Source: Diphasiastrum complanatum (taxonomy: Eukaryota; Streptophyta; Lycopodiopsida; Lycopodiales; Lycopodiaceae). Taken from it: a stretch of DNA of 64,000 nt. The translations under genes were made by a program, and so were the position numbers. The stretch lies in the NCBI GenBank assembly GCA_029204225.1, contig CM055096.1, positions 28,533,995-28,597,994 of the forward strand. Direction: 5' to 3'. Positions 1-11,300 of this stretch are shown piece by piece. The number at the start of each line of letters is the position of its first letter. The first letter of the stretch is position 1. Below the pieces are notes generated by a model that worked only from the letters and a program-made list of their open reading frames with translations, did not search any database and had not been told where the DNA came from.

Positions 1-199
1 AGAAGGTGGAGATGGCTGTCCTCTTGCAGATCTTATTATGCCTATCCTTCTTTATGCAGATGATGTGGTTCTACTCTCTAGTTCAGCTGTCGGACTTCAG
101 TGACATTTGGATGCCTTGTATACTTTTTGTCAGATATGGGGGCTGATGGTGAACATTGGTAAGACTAAGGTTATGGTGTTTAACACCAACATGTAGCAT

Positions 200-1363
200 A
201 TGAGAGACACTATATTCTATTTTGATGGACAGCTTCTAGAGATAGTGGCATCTTACACATACTTGGGTGTTCTCTTCTCTGGTCCATTGCTTTCTTTTAG
301 ACCAGCTGCATTGGCTAGGCTCCGCAAGGGGCGCTCTGCTCTTGTTCAGATGGAGAGGTTTTCCTCCTCTTATTACGTGCATGACCCGGACACACGTTGT
401 CGCCTCTTCTCTTCGACTGTTTCTCCAGTTGCATTGTATTCAGCAGAGACATGGTGCCCTGGCTTATCTAGAGACACCTGGAGTGACATCTCGCGTTTGC
501 AGATTCACATGCTTAGCTGGATGATTCGGGCCAAGCAGTCGGTTCCTCATGAGCTTATTTTGGCGGAGTTTGCTTCTACTCCACTGATTGTAGAAGCTAT
601 TTTCAAGATCATCACGTTCATTCATAGAGTTTCAGAGCTTGAGTCTTCCAGATACGTGGTAGCAGCTTTTACATCCTCTCGCACTTTGGCAGCTTTTACA
701 CCTTTCTGCTTACAGAGACACCTTTTTGCTTTACATCACTTCTGTCAGCTTTGGGGATTGACGGTTAATACTAAGAAGACCAAGATTATGGCGTTCAACA
801 CCAATAGACAACATATGAGAGATGTGACCTTCTATTATGATGGGTTGCCGATTGAGATTGTGACCTCTTACACTTATTTGGGAGTACTTTTCTCTGGTCC
901 ACTACTCACATTCCGACCGGTAGCCCTCACCAGACTCCATAAGGGGCATACTTCTTTTGTTCATATGGAGAGATTCTGTTCCACATATTATGTACAAAAC
1001 CCTGCTACCAGATGCTTACTGTTTTCTACCATTGTCTCCCCGGTTGTTTTATACTCTGCTGAGACTTGGTGTCCGGATTTATCACGTGATACTTGGAGGG
1101 ATCTTACTCGTATCCAGATTCTCATGCTTAGCAGGATGGTTAGGGCTAAGCCCTCGGTGCCACATGATATCATATTAGCGGAGTTTGCTTCCCCTCCCCT
1201 GGTTATCGGTGCTATGTTTCAGATCATTACCTTTCTTCACAGGATATCAGAGTTAGACACTTCCAGATGTATTGTTGTTGCTCTCACTTCATCACGCACC
1301 ATTGCTGGACAGGGGGCCAAGCACTCTTCGTTTGGCAGTGTCTCAGGGCTTATCTGTACTTGA
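200..1363 (+). pseudogene. LINE RT thumb region, tandemly duplicated in one open frame
   Basis: This 387-codon open frame holds two copies of the same RT C-terminal module. Residues about 1-165 and 206-370 align with each other: MRDTIFYFDG with MRDVTFYYDG, SYTYLGVLFSGPLL in both, and YSAETWCP.LSRDTW in both. The period is 615 bp (ATG at 200 and at 815), exactly 205 codons, so the frame is kept. The copies differ at roughly a quarter of residues, so either the duplication is old or two diverged family members were joined. Normal LINE RTs carry one such module. Upstream of copy 1 the same segment carries stops (TGA at 101, TAG at 194), so the open frame is probably chance survival and not a working protein. 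Confidence 0.7.
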
Positions 1364-1561
1364 TCTTCCGAGCCGGACCCATGCTTATATCAGACAACAT
1401 ATATCTATCGGAGCTACATACACACTATATGGTCACAGCCTGATCTTGATAAGGTCAAGATACAATTCTATGGCACACATCTACTATGGTTGGATACTAC
1501 AGGTACTCCTATCCTTCCAGCATATCTTACGTAGACATTATCTTTTGGTCTGAGGTACCGT

Positions 1562-2077
1562 ATGGGACAGCTTCGAGTCTCTTCTCATCAGCTAGCTATC
1601 GAGACAGGTGGATACACGGACACTCTCAGATTGCAGAGGATATGTCAGCTTTGCTCTCTTCATGAGGTGGAGGATGAGTTCCATTTCATCTTTCGTTGTC
1701 CAGTATATTATGAGATCAGGGGGCGATACCATTGTTTATACAGAGATACCCCTCTCACGTTGCGATCCTTCCTCGAGTACCCAGACTCCAGATGTGTAGG
1801 TCTTCTATTAAGAGAGATGTATACTCTACGAGCTTCACTTTTACCTACCACAGATATGGATCACAGCCAGGCTCATATTACCCAATTTTTCCAGAAGCGA
1901 GATAGAGAGGATATTTCCGTTGTGGATTTTGAAGTCCCCATTCGGAGATCGAAGACACAGAGAGTCTCACATACTTCTGCTAGATCCAAAATCACCAGAT
2001 CTTCTCGGACTTCCCGCCAGTCTACAACACGCTCCACTACGACTATCACTCATTATTTCCAGCTTGCTCGTAGCTAG
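1562..2077 (+). pseudogene. LINE C-terminal zinc-knuckle domain
   Basis: A 171-codon frame with the pattern ICQLCSLHEVEDEFHFIFRC (Cys-x2-Cys ... His ... Cys), the zf-RVT-like domain that follows RT in many plant LINEs and is thought to bind nucleic acid. A basic Ser/Thr/Arg-rich tail follows (about residues 115-171). The - strand copy at 56515-57129 has the same order but a tail rich in Asp/Glu, His and Thr. The frame is separated from the RT part by stops between 1363 and 1562, so this is the tail of a broken polyprotein. Confidence 0.72.
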
Positions 2078-2085
2078 TCTCCTCT

Positions 2086-4709
2086 GCAGAGCAAGTGGTT
2101 AAGCTCTCGCATTGTTGTAGGAAATAGAAGCCTAAGGATTCAGAATCTTAACTATTCAATCACACAAAGCATTCTCAAAAGAAAGAGAGAGATGGCTAGA
2201 AACCCTCTTGTAGAAACTCGTGGACCGCCAAGGAGAATAGTCAGTTTTGCTTACAAAAGTGTCTCATACAAATGGGATGCACACATATATATAGTCCAAG
2301 ATGACTATCTAACTTCATGACTATTGGCTATCCAACTACTTGACTATGGACTATCCAACTTTCTATAAGTTACTAGAAAGAATAAGGTACCTCCAATATG
2401 TCAAGTTGGGGTACTTAATGTCACAATTAGGCCTAGTGGACCCATGAGTCCCTACCAAGTTAGTTTCATAGTAACTTAGCTAACTCTAAGTTTAGATTAA
2501 GGGTATGTGCCCTTGGAGAAGGGTAGGCAAGTGACTATACCTTAGTCGGAGGTAATGGAGTCACGTGACACTTGGATAAGGGGTATCCTTAAGGGTAGGT
2601 GCCTTAGATTAAGGTACTAGTGTCCTTGGTTAAGGGCAGGTAGGTGTCTATGCCTTGGATGGAGGTATGGAACTTAGAGAGGTGTTAGAAAGTCATTGGA
2701 TGATTATTTTTCTAAACCTTGGGCCTCAACCTTGAACCATATCACTTTATTGGTTTAGGACCAAAGTATACTTGCAGAACTTGGGCAATGGGACCTAGTA
2801 GGAGGGCACCCTTCTAAAGTGTCCATTGAGTTCCCAACTCCCACAAGAAAGGCATTCAAAGAGTCATAGGTTATGGAAGGAGTCTCTTGACATTCCATAA
2901 GCCTATGGAGGCTCTTGGAGATTCTTTAACTCCCCTAGGCTTCTCTCTCTCTCATTGGATGAGCATGGAACTCCATAGTGCATTGGAGGGGTCCATGGGC
3001 CATCTATATGAGGGTAGTAGGGCCCCCATTGGGAGGGGGGAGATCTCTCTTGTTTGCTTTGCTTATGCTCTAGTGTTGCTACTAGTGTGTAGAGTGCTTT
3101 CTTGTGGTAGTATGCTTAAGGTTTGGATGTTGCTTATGGTATGAGACATAAGTAGGGTTTGGAATTTGAGTATGCTATGAGGTGTTGTGGTATGCTTGTG
3201 ATTTGTTTATGGTTAGCAAGGGGATGCTAGATAGTCTTGCTTGGAGCTTGGATCTAGCTATGGTTGGGTGGTGAATACTTGAGGCCAGCTTGTTATCTAT
3301 CTTTGTGTTTAAAGAGTAGGGACACAGGTGGAGGAGAGATCCTTACTTGTAGGTGGAGGCATCCTAGCTTGGAGTTGGGGAGCATCTTGAAGCTTGCAAG
3401 TTGTTTGGAGGACATTTGGAGGCTCTACCTTGGATTTGGAGGACTTCCTCACCTCTACTTGTAAAAGTGAGATGGCAATGGGTTTGGCCATCTCAGATGT
3501 GTAAGATTGACCTATGCTGCAACTGTGTTCTGGAACGCTCTCCGGAATGGCATTTGAATTTTTTTTTCAAAAACCAAGAAAAACAGCTCAAACACAAAAA
3601 AAGAAAAACTCAAACTACAGCAGGCAAATTTTTTTCAGACTACTTAAGAAAGTTTACACCCCAAAAAAAACAGCACAAATTCTTTTTTTTTTGAAAAAAA
3701 ATCAAAATTTGCACGTTCCCGAAAACTCTAATGGGATTTCCTGGATCGTATTCTGGATCTCGTTTTGGAACAGAATGTGCATCTTTGCTGTTGGGTTGAT
3801 GGAAGGGAAGGGAAGAGAAGGGGGTGGTGAGAGACTTAAATCACCAGAATTGACCAAAAGTCAAGAATACTCAGAAAACATAGGCAGCCCCATCTCTGCT
3901 CTTGCATATATCTTGATAAAGAAGGGAATATCGTATCTTGAAAAGAAATCTGTAAGAGCCTTACCCACTAAGGTTGGGTCTGTACCAATTATTGTTACAG
4001 TTTTAAACACTTATCTGCAAGGAGGATGGCACAAAAGCTGTCAACAATTAGACATCAGCCTCCTGTAGGAGCAAGTTTCTTGTAGAAAATATCATCATCA
4101 GAAACTTCTACCATAGTGATACGGATGTATACTAGAACTGTCAAAACACTAATTAATGCGGAGCACTAATTTTAATGTGCTCACTATATTGATCCTTTTA
4201 GTAGTCACAATCAAGATATACAGTATATATTAAAATTGATCCCTGATGAGGACCTCTAATGAAGTGTCAGTATCAGAGCAACTGCTCTGCAGGACTTCCT
4301 GTGTCTAGGAATCAGATGGTCATGTCCATGTTAGTCTGGGGAAATCCTTGGTTTGTGGCTGCTTTGAAAGCTTAGTTGGCATTGCTTAGGGCGATCCTGT
4401 TGAAGCTCACATCTGCTGATGTTCATGATCAGTATGAAATCTGCCTCTCCATGTCATGGTTCTCTCTCAGATTTTTAGCAGTAAAATAGGAAGTCACATG
4501 CTGTATGCTATTTCTGAATGTTGTTCTTATTCTAATGAATTTAGAATCTCTGATGTGGCTTCCCAATCTGGGTTTTATGTATTAGTCTTCTTCCATGTTA
4601 TTGATAAAAGTGGTGCCTCTTCTGCTTGTTTTCAATAGTGGAATAGGGAAAAGCTGCTGTATGTCTGTGGTAGTCATTGGCTTTATCTAAGTAGTTCTTT
4701 ACTGGCCAG
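2086..4709. other. No gene recognised; intron or intergenic sequence
   Basis: No open frame here resembles a known protein. I looked for the ubinuclein HRD/HUN domain expected just before the 4710 exon and did not find it. Contents: short direct repeats of an actatccaact type near 2300-2365, a purine tract at about 3800-3830, and an AT-rich dispersed repeat at about 3530-3790. Confidence 0.5.
3530..3790. repeat. Dispersed non-coding repeat, copy 1
   Basis: An A-rich stretch followed by a segment with ATTTGCACG, TTTCCTGGAT and TTTTGGAACA. The same order recurs at about 10330-10562 (ATTTGGCACG, TTTCCTGAAG, TTCTGGAACA), also in an intron of the ubinuclein gene. Similarity is moderate and seen by eye. 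The family is unknown and there is no coding capacity. Confidence 0.4.
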
Positions 4710-5385
4710 ATCTGAGGAAGAAACTCCTCTTGTTCCCACAAAAAAGAGAAATCACAGGGATCTCAAGAAGCTGTCTAATGAAAATGCTCAGGCAGCTCCC
4801 CAGGAAACTGAAGCTTCAGGGGCTCGAAAAAAATCTGCAGCAGCAAGAAAGTTACTTTCATCATCGGGTCTTAAAGATGGTCAAGATGAGAAAAGCCATT
4901 TCCATAATCTGGGAAAATCAAGCAAGTTGAATATCCAAATGGAGAGGTCTGATAAGGATCGGAGTAGCGACTTGCAGGGACCTCACGAACAGATCAATAT
5001 TGACCTCTTGAAAAACAGAATAAAAGACCATGGTCATAGCTTTAAGTTTGCTAACAAGTTTATAAAAGGATCACAGCAGCCATGTGATAGAAAAGGTACT
5101 GGATTGTCTTACTCTGATAAGGTCTTTCAACAAAAAGAAAAAGGTACAACAAAGAATGGGATGGTGTCATTGTTGCCAAAGAAGCTTAAAAATCACACGG
5201 AGTGTCGTAATGAAGGAAAAGGCGGCAGTTCCAGGGTAGAGGTTAATGTTATATCAACAGAACAATGCAGGCAAAGAGATGTAAGACTGGCAAGTCCAAT
5301 CAAGGTTGAAGTTCTACAGAATATTCTTATGGGAGAAAAAATTCAGGAAAAGGATGGAAGCACAGAAAAGGCTTCAGCTCCAAAG
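4710..5385 (+). CDS. UBN: UBN exon: Lys/Ser-rich linker
   Basis: Acceptor AG at 4708-4709; donor GT at 5386. Open in one frame. It begins [20 protein letters not shown], like the KKRRRKDL stretch that follows the HRD domain in plant ubinucleins, and continues as a basic, probably disordered linker. It ends at phase 0 after PK. Confidence 0.7.
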
Positions 5386-8300
5386 GTTGTAACTCTTACT
5401 GTTTGCCTGGCTGCATTGAACACATGCGCAAAAAGACATGCGTTTGTTAGCAGATGCATGTATGGGATTAATTTACTACGCTAGCGGTCGTATGGAAAAA
5501 GGCATTGCTGCTGTCTGTTCTTTATCTATACCTCGATCTGACCCACGTTATAATCTTTCTGAATTTTTATAATCAAAGCTATGTGATTATGTGTGCTTGT
5601 TCTTAAAGGTTTTAGAATATCTTCATTTGTAACTGGAAGACTCTTCATCTAGTAAACTTAAATCTGAAAACTTCCTCCATAAGGAAATAAAGTGCCTGTG
5701 TATCTGAGAAAGCCTTAGTGCCTTGTCATGATACACTGCTAAAATTTCACAATTTTAGCTGGTGGTGAGATCTGCCTTAAGGATGAAGTAGTAAACGATT
5801 GGTTTCGCAAATCATTCTCAAAGCTAGGATTTCTGTTGGTGGATGATACAGGAAAATATCAGAATGCCACTTTTTGGAAAAGATGGGAGTGCGGTAAAGC
5901 GAGATGGGAGTGTGGTAAAGCGCTTAGGCTTGCCTAAGAGTACAATTCTGGAAAAATCAATTCAAGATTTGGAACAGGAAGTATTGAAAAGTATGTCATT
6001 TTTTTAAATGGGTAGTGATTATGAGTTCTATCTACTCATTTTTCAAAATATTATCATTTTGTGTTAAATGTTGATATTTTGTTCTTTTCAGCATGCCCCC
6101 CCAGCTCTGAAGGGCAAGATGCAGACAAGCTATCACAATCTGGAGTTAAGTCTAAGCGATTGCCGAGAGATGTCAAGCAGAAGCTTGCAAAGGTTGCAAG
6201 AATAGCGGTATGTTTTTCACACACATGTTCTTATAGATGCAAGGTTAAAGAGTTTTGTCTCTTCACTTCATAAAAGCTCAACTTGAAAGATCACGACCAT
6301 CATATGCACCATAACAAGATCCAAAGTTGTTCTTGGTTTTGGTGACTTTTCCAAATTTTAGGACAAACAATCGATTCATGTTCTTGAGAGTCAGGTAGTG
6401 ATCTTCCCGATGCATATCCCCAGTGTCTTTATATATGAGTTATGTATATTGTGGTCCTTAGCCATCCTCTGTGCCTCACCAAACTTATGCTACTTTCGAA
6501 GCTGCATATATCATATATGTGCTCCTTGCATTCCCATTACTATTTCTATTCATCTAACGCTCATTCTTCTCCTATTTGTGGCTATTTTGATTTAAAAATG
6601 CCTTACCCATCTGAAGTTCCACATATATTGGTCTAGCATGGAAAAGAACTTATTTGATGTTCTTTATACTGCTGCTGCTTGGTTCTTTGGAGGAGACTCA
6701 TATGCTTTGAGAGGGTCTGCAATTCATCTTCTGAATGTTCAGTTTTGTGATCTTTGGAATTGCTATGTGACTCTTTAGTTCCCGGTTTGTTATTGTCGGG
6801 TGTATTGCTTTATTTATTAAACATTTAAGACAATCTTTTAGTCAGTATGGCAGAGTTATTGACATGTAGTTGGGGCATGTGTTGGGTTTTGATACTTGGG
6901 CCCTGGTTAATGCTGTAGATTCCTGTAATTAGTTACATTGGGTCCATTTGGTTAACTACCAGTTATTTGGCAGGGACAAGACACATAAGCAGGGCCCTAA
7001 CCTTCTGGCAGGGCGTAGATAAGGAGGGGGAACTTGTCCCTAACTCTAAATGGACTTTAAAAAGTATAAATAGCCATTGTCTCCTCATTCTGGTTGTTGA
7101 TGATCATAGACATTTAGAGGTTCTTCACAGAGAACTTTGAGGCTATCTTCCTTTGTCGGGGCTGGGGCCGGGGCTGGGGCCAGGGCTGCTGTGTGCAAAC
7201 CAATTCATAAGTTCATCGTTGATATCTCTATTCTACTTTTTTAGTACAATTCTCTGTGGATGTATTGTTGATTGTGAAAGTACAGGGCATTTTCTTTAGT
7301 TATGTTCTGCCCTTCACTGCTGCCAAAACTTCTTCTTCAAAAATGAGAAGGTGAGATTTGTTCCTAATGACCCAAAATATGAATCTCATAAACTTGTAAC
7401 TTTAATGGATGAAACAACCCTATTGTACCCTTTTTTATCCTGCCATGTGGAGAAAATGCACTCTTTTCTGAGTCCCTATCTATGAGCATCATGCACTTTT
7501 TAGGAAGTGCCTAGGACATGATGAACCATACACTGTGTCAATACCATAGAAGGAAAGAGTTGGGGCAAAGTGGCCAGACTGTGATTCTACTGAACCAAAA
7601 TAGTTAGAAAGCATGAAATTTCTAGAAAGTAGAAACAAGAACGGTAAAATATCAAAGACAGGATCAATTTGTTGCACGCTAAGACATTGTGGAGGTGGCT
7701 CATAGGGCTCATGTTTTTTCTTATGGTTTTGGTGCTCAGAACTGGGGGAACCATCAATGCAATCACAATATTCTTTAGATTACATCTAAGCATCAATATT
7801 GTTAGTAAAATCTCGTAAAATAGAACCTCAATGCTTGGATCTGAGTGCACAATATAGAAGCCCATTTTGAAATGGAACTTACCTGAATTTTTCTCCAATG
7901 CTGTTTTTGAAAAAAAAAACATTTTTTTTTCTCATCTAGGGGATGACATTGGGCTGCCTTGATTAATTCATTTATACATAAAAAATACAGCTTTGATGCC
8001 CATTGCCCACTAGATTGTTTTGCTCCTTCCAAAAAGGTGGTGCTTAGGTTTATAGGACCTCCCATGGTATCAACTAAACCCAGGTGACGAACTGACCAAC
8101 TGGTATCACCCGACCAAGGAGTATTCTAATAGTCGGGGCAATTCTGGCCTGTGGGGTTTTGACCTGGTATTAAGAACCAACTATTTTCAAATACAAAAGA
8201 ATATTTCAATATTGAGATCTGGCTGGTATCATAGACCAATGAATATTATTCCAATACTCTTACCAGGCTGCTATATCAAAATTTCAATGTTGGGCAAACA

Positions 8301-11300
8301 TTCTTTCAGACATTAAATATCCATCTGCAGTGGACAATGATTTTGATCTGATTTGCATCGCTTGCATTTCAGATATCTCCAACAGGGCAACAAGAAGTCA
8401 GCTTTAAAGTATTGGATCTCAACTTTTTTTTCAGGGATTGATATTTTTTCAAAGGTAAAAAAAGTAAAAAATAAATGAAGTACAATTCATACATATGCAA
8501 TGCTTCTTGGTTTCCAAGGGGAGGCTCGAACTTGGGACCAAAGAAACTTTGGATGCCAAGCCCAATACATACGCAATGGAACAATTTGAACCAAAAGGTT
8601 TGGAATGGGTAGCTTTTTGTACAAAAAGCGTTTCTATTACAGCAGCACTCTCTCAAAACTAGCTCCTTAAGAAATCTTTTCTCGAAACAGCAAATTCAGA
8701 AACCCTGTCAGATCTTTTTTCTTCTTCATAATGTTAAATATGCATGGCTGTTGACTGCCACAAAGAATTGTGAATACATGACCAAGTACCAAGAAGGATT
8801 TGTCATTGCAGTTTTAATCCTAGCGTAAGTAGTCCAATCAGGTAATTACTTTTGAATTACATCTATTGCTGTCTGCTGCTGTTGATTGAAGTTGTTTATC
8901 ACGAATGTATTGTACTGACTATGCTGACATGCAACGTAAACGTTATCTGTTTTCTTGTAAACGCTGAGTCAGCTTGCCGAGTTTTCATGGTCTTTTGCTT
9001 TCAATGCTTGAGATAGTTTGAGTTTTCATGGTCTTTTGGTTTCAATGCTGTCCAGGGAAAACAAGGAAAGATACCAAAGGAGTTAATAGATCGTCTGATG
9101 AGCATACTGGGTCATGTGATGCAGCTGAAAACGCTAAAGGTAACATCAATCGAGATGCCACTTCTGTGGATGTTTGAGTTGATTTCTCAAGGTTTTTCGC
9201 TGCCTCATATGTAACAAGAGTGCATTATATTGTGATTGAGTCGTTAATGGTCTTTCCTGGTCCCACTTGCTCTTTCCCTTTCTGTAACTTACTGTAAGTA
9301 GAAGCTCTTTAAAAATTCAAATTAGGAAGTTAATTCTGTTGAGATCATTTCAAAGTAGCAATTTGGTTGCTCAATTTTCCAAGGTAGCTGGTACATAGAA
9401 TGATATTTACTCTCAGCAACAAAATATATGCTGAACTGTTCCTGGGATTGGCTTTAGAAGTTACAAGTACTTTTTCGATTTGCAGAGGAACCTCAAGGAA
9501 ATGGTAGATTTGGGGTTGAGTGTACAACAAGAGAAAGAAGGTTGCTTACAAGACATCAAACGTGAAGTTGAACAACTGGTCAAGTCACGAGTTTTCTCGC
9601 TTCAAAGACAGGTATGCCTAATTCTTCCGTGATTAATCATTAGTCTTTCTGAAGTTGAAGAGAGAAAAATTACACCTTTGCGTGTATGAATTTTAAGGAG
9701 GTGCAATTATTCTGTACTTGCTTAGTATGGAAAACCTTACAATGAGACTTCAGTGATTTTTTTGAATAAAGTTTACTACTTTTGTCTCGGGGTGATTCAC
9801 AAAAATTTTATGCTATCGTACTGATATCCAGATAAGAAGCAGAAATCAAACTGCATGTTATGAATCGCTTTTGACATTGTTATGTTTTTCTTGATTGTTG
9901 TCTCATACAGAAATTTATCAGGGTCCAAGTGAAAGTGAGTGCATTTTATTGATCACTTTGACATTATAGCGGTCCTTTAGTTGTCGTCCAATACAGAGAC
10001 TGTTTTTCAAGCCAGTTTCATTCCACTTTATCCTGTTTGCAATGACTCTGTGCATGAACACTTAAAAACCAATGGAGCTGACAGTCATCAGGCAGGAGTT
10101 GTCAGCAATTCAGGATAGCTTCATTTTAAAGCTCACATGAAACTTGTATAAACTTTTCAGCATGCTGTCTTTTGCATTATCTTCATCAAATAAAATCAAC
10201 AAGAGATTGTGAGTGAGTTGAGTTGGTCTTGATTTTGTTTGCTCTAGCTGGTTATGGCTTATTTGAAATCACGGATGTAGCGGATCACCATTCGCTGCAC
10301 GTTCTGAAACAAGCATTCTGAAATGTATTTAATTTTCTTGGCCTAAAAATAAAATAAACCAGCAGAAAGCATTGAAAATTGATCAAAAACTAATTAAAAA
10401 ACATTGAAAGACCATCAAAACTACTTCAAAGCCATTGAAACTAATTAAAAATTCAAAAAAATAAATAATAGAAATTTGGCACGATCCGGGAAACCTGAAT
10501 TTCCTGAAGGTGATTGGATTGTGTTCCGGAATGCGTTCTGGAACATGGTCAACATCTATGTTTGAAACTATGAAGTTGCTAGATTTCGTTCACAAAGTTA
10601 TCAGTGATTAATAAGCTCGATGCTTTAGTCTACCTAGTAGGGTGTATTTGTTGGGCTTCTAAGCTCTTGTTGTTGAGTTCTACGTATAAATGACATGTTA
10701 TCTATCTAGTTTCTGCTTGATGTGTCTCATGATTCATTAAGCCAGAATTTTGGTGACGAAAGCTGTTTGCATTTTTCTTCATCTTTGGACAGAGAGTTAT
10801 GTGGTGGTGGAAAGCTTTTTATCATTCCTAATCATTGTTGTCTGTATGGCATTACATTATAGGAAGCTGAGCAAGGAGATGGTTCTGCTGATGATTTTCA
10901 GTTAGCACTAGGATCAGCAGAAGGGGTAATTAGCGTCGAACGTTTTAAATGGGATCATGCAACTGAGGATCGACTTTGTGATCTTTATGAGCAATATGTT
11001 GAGGTTGGTTTACAACTCACTTTCGTCTCCAGATGATGCTATCAAGATCACAAGACCTGCACTTGAATGCCTTGACACAAGTATTAAGCGTTTGAATTCC
11101 CAAAAGTTAATTTCTTCAAATTTTATTTTGTTTAGTATTTTTGTGTTTGTACAGGTAAAGTGCTTATTTGGCAGACTGAGTAACGTAGATTAGCTGGTGT
11201 TTCAGCGTTTGACATTTGAAATTTGAAATTTGAACTAAAGCTCATAATTCCATGGAAAAATGATCGGTGTAAGAGGCCCACTTCATTGAGTCTAACCCCG

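Larger units (their letters stand above)
1..2085 (+). mobile_element. LINE-family non-LTR retrotransposon, 5'-truncated, + strand copy
   Basis: Only the end of a LINE polyprotein is present; the 5' part is missing or outside the window. Bases 51-72 encode the catalytic RT motif LYADDVV, then a stop (TGA at 101-103), then the thumb/connection region, a second thumb copy, and a C-terminal zinc-knuckle domain ending at 2077. The same family occurs on the - strand at 56255-57400, with the shared segment GQLRVSSHQLAIETG and the run HFIFRCPVYYEIRGRY. Stops and frame changes (for example 1362-1562) show it is inactive. It lies upstream of the ubinuclein exons and could sit in an early intron of that gene. 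LINE assignment is firm from the YADD motif and domain order; the clade is not. Confidence 0.8.
5386..10862. other. UBN introns between 5386 and 10862
   Basis: Non-coding apart from the listed exons. They contain a GC-rich minisatellite at 7157-7188, the second copy of the dispersed repeat at about 10330-10562, and no recognisable transposon ORF. Confidence 0.5.

Noticed and set aside
5762-5940. Open frame reading [14 protein letters not shown] as a UBN exon
   Set aside because: It does not match ubinuclein and is out of phase with the 5385 donor; the 5852 start in another frame fits phase and family.
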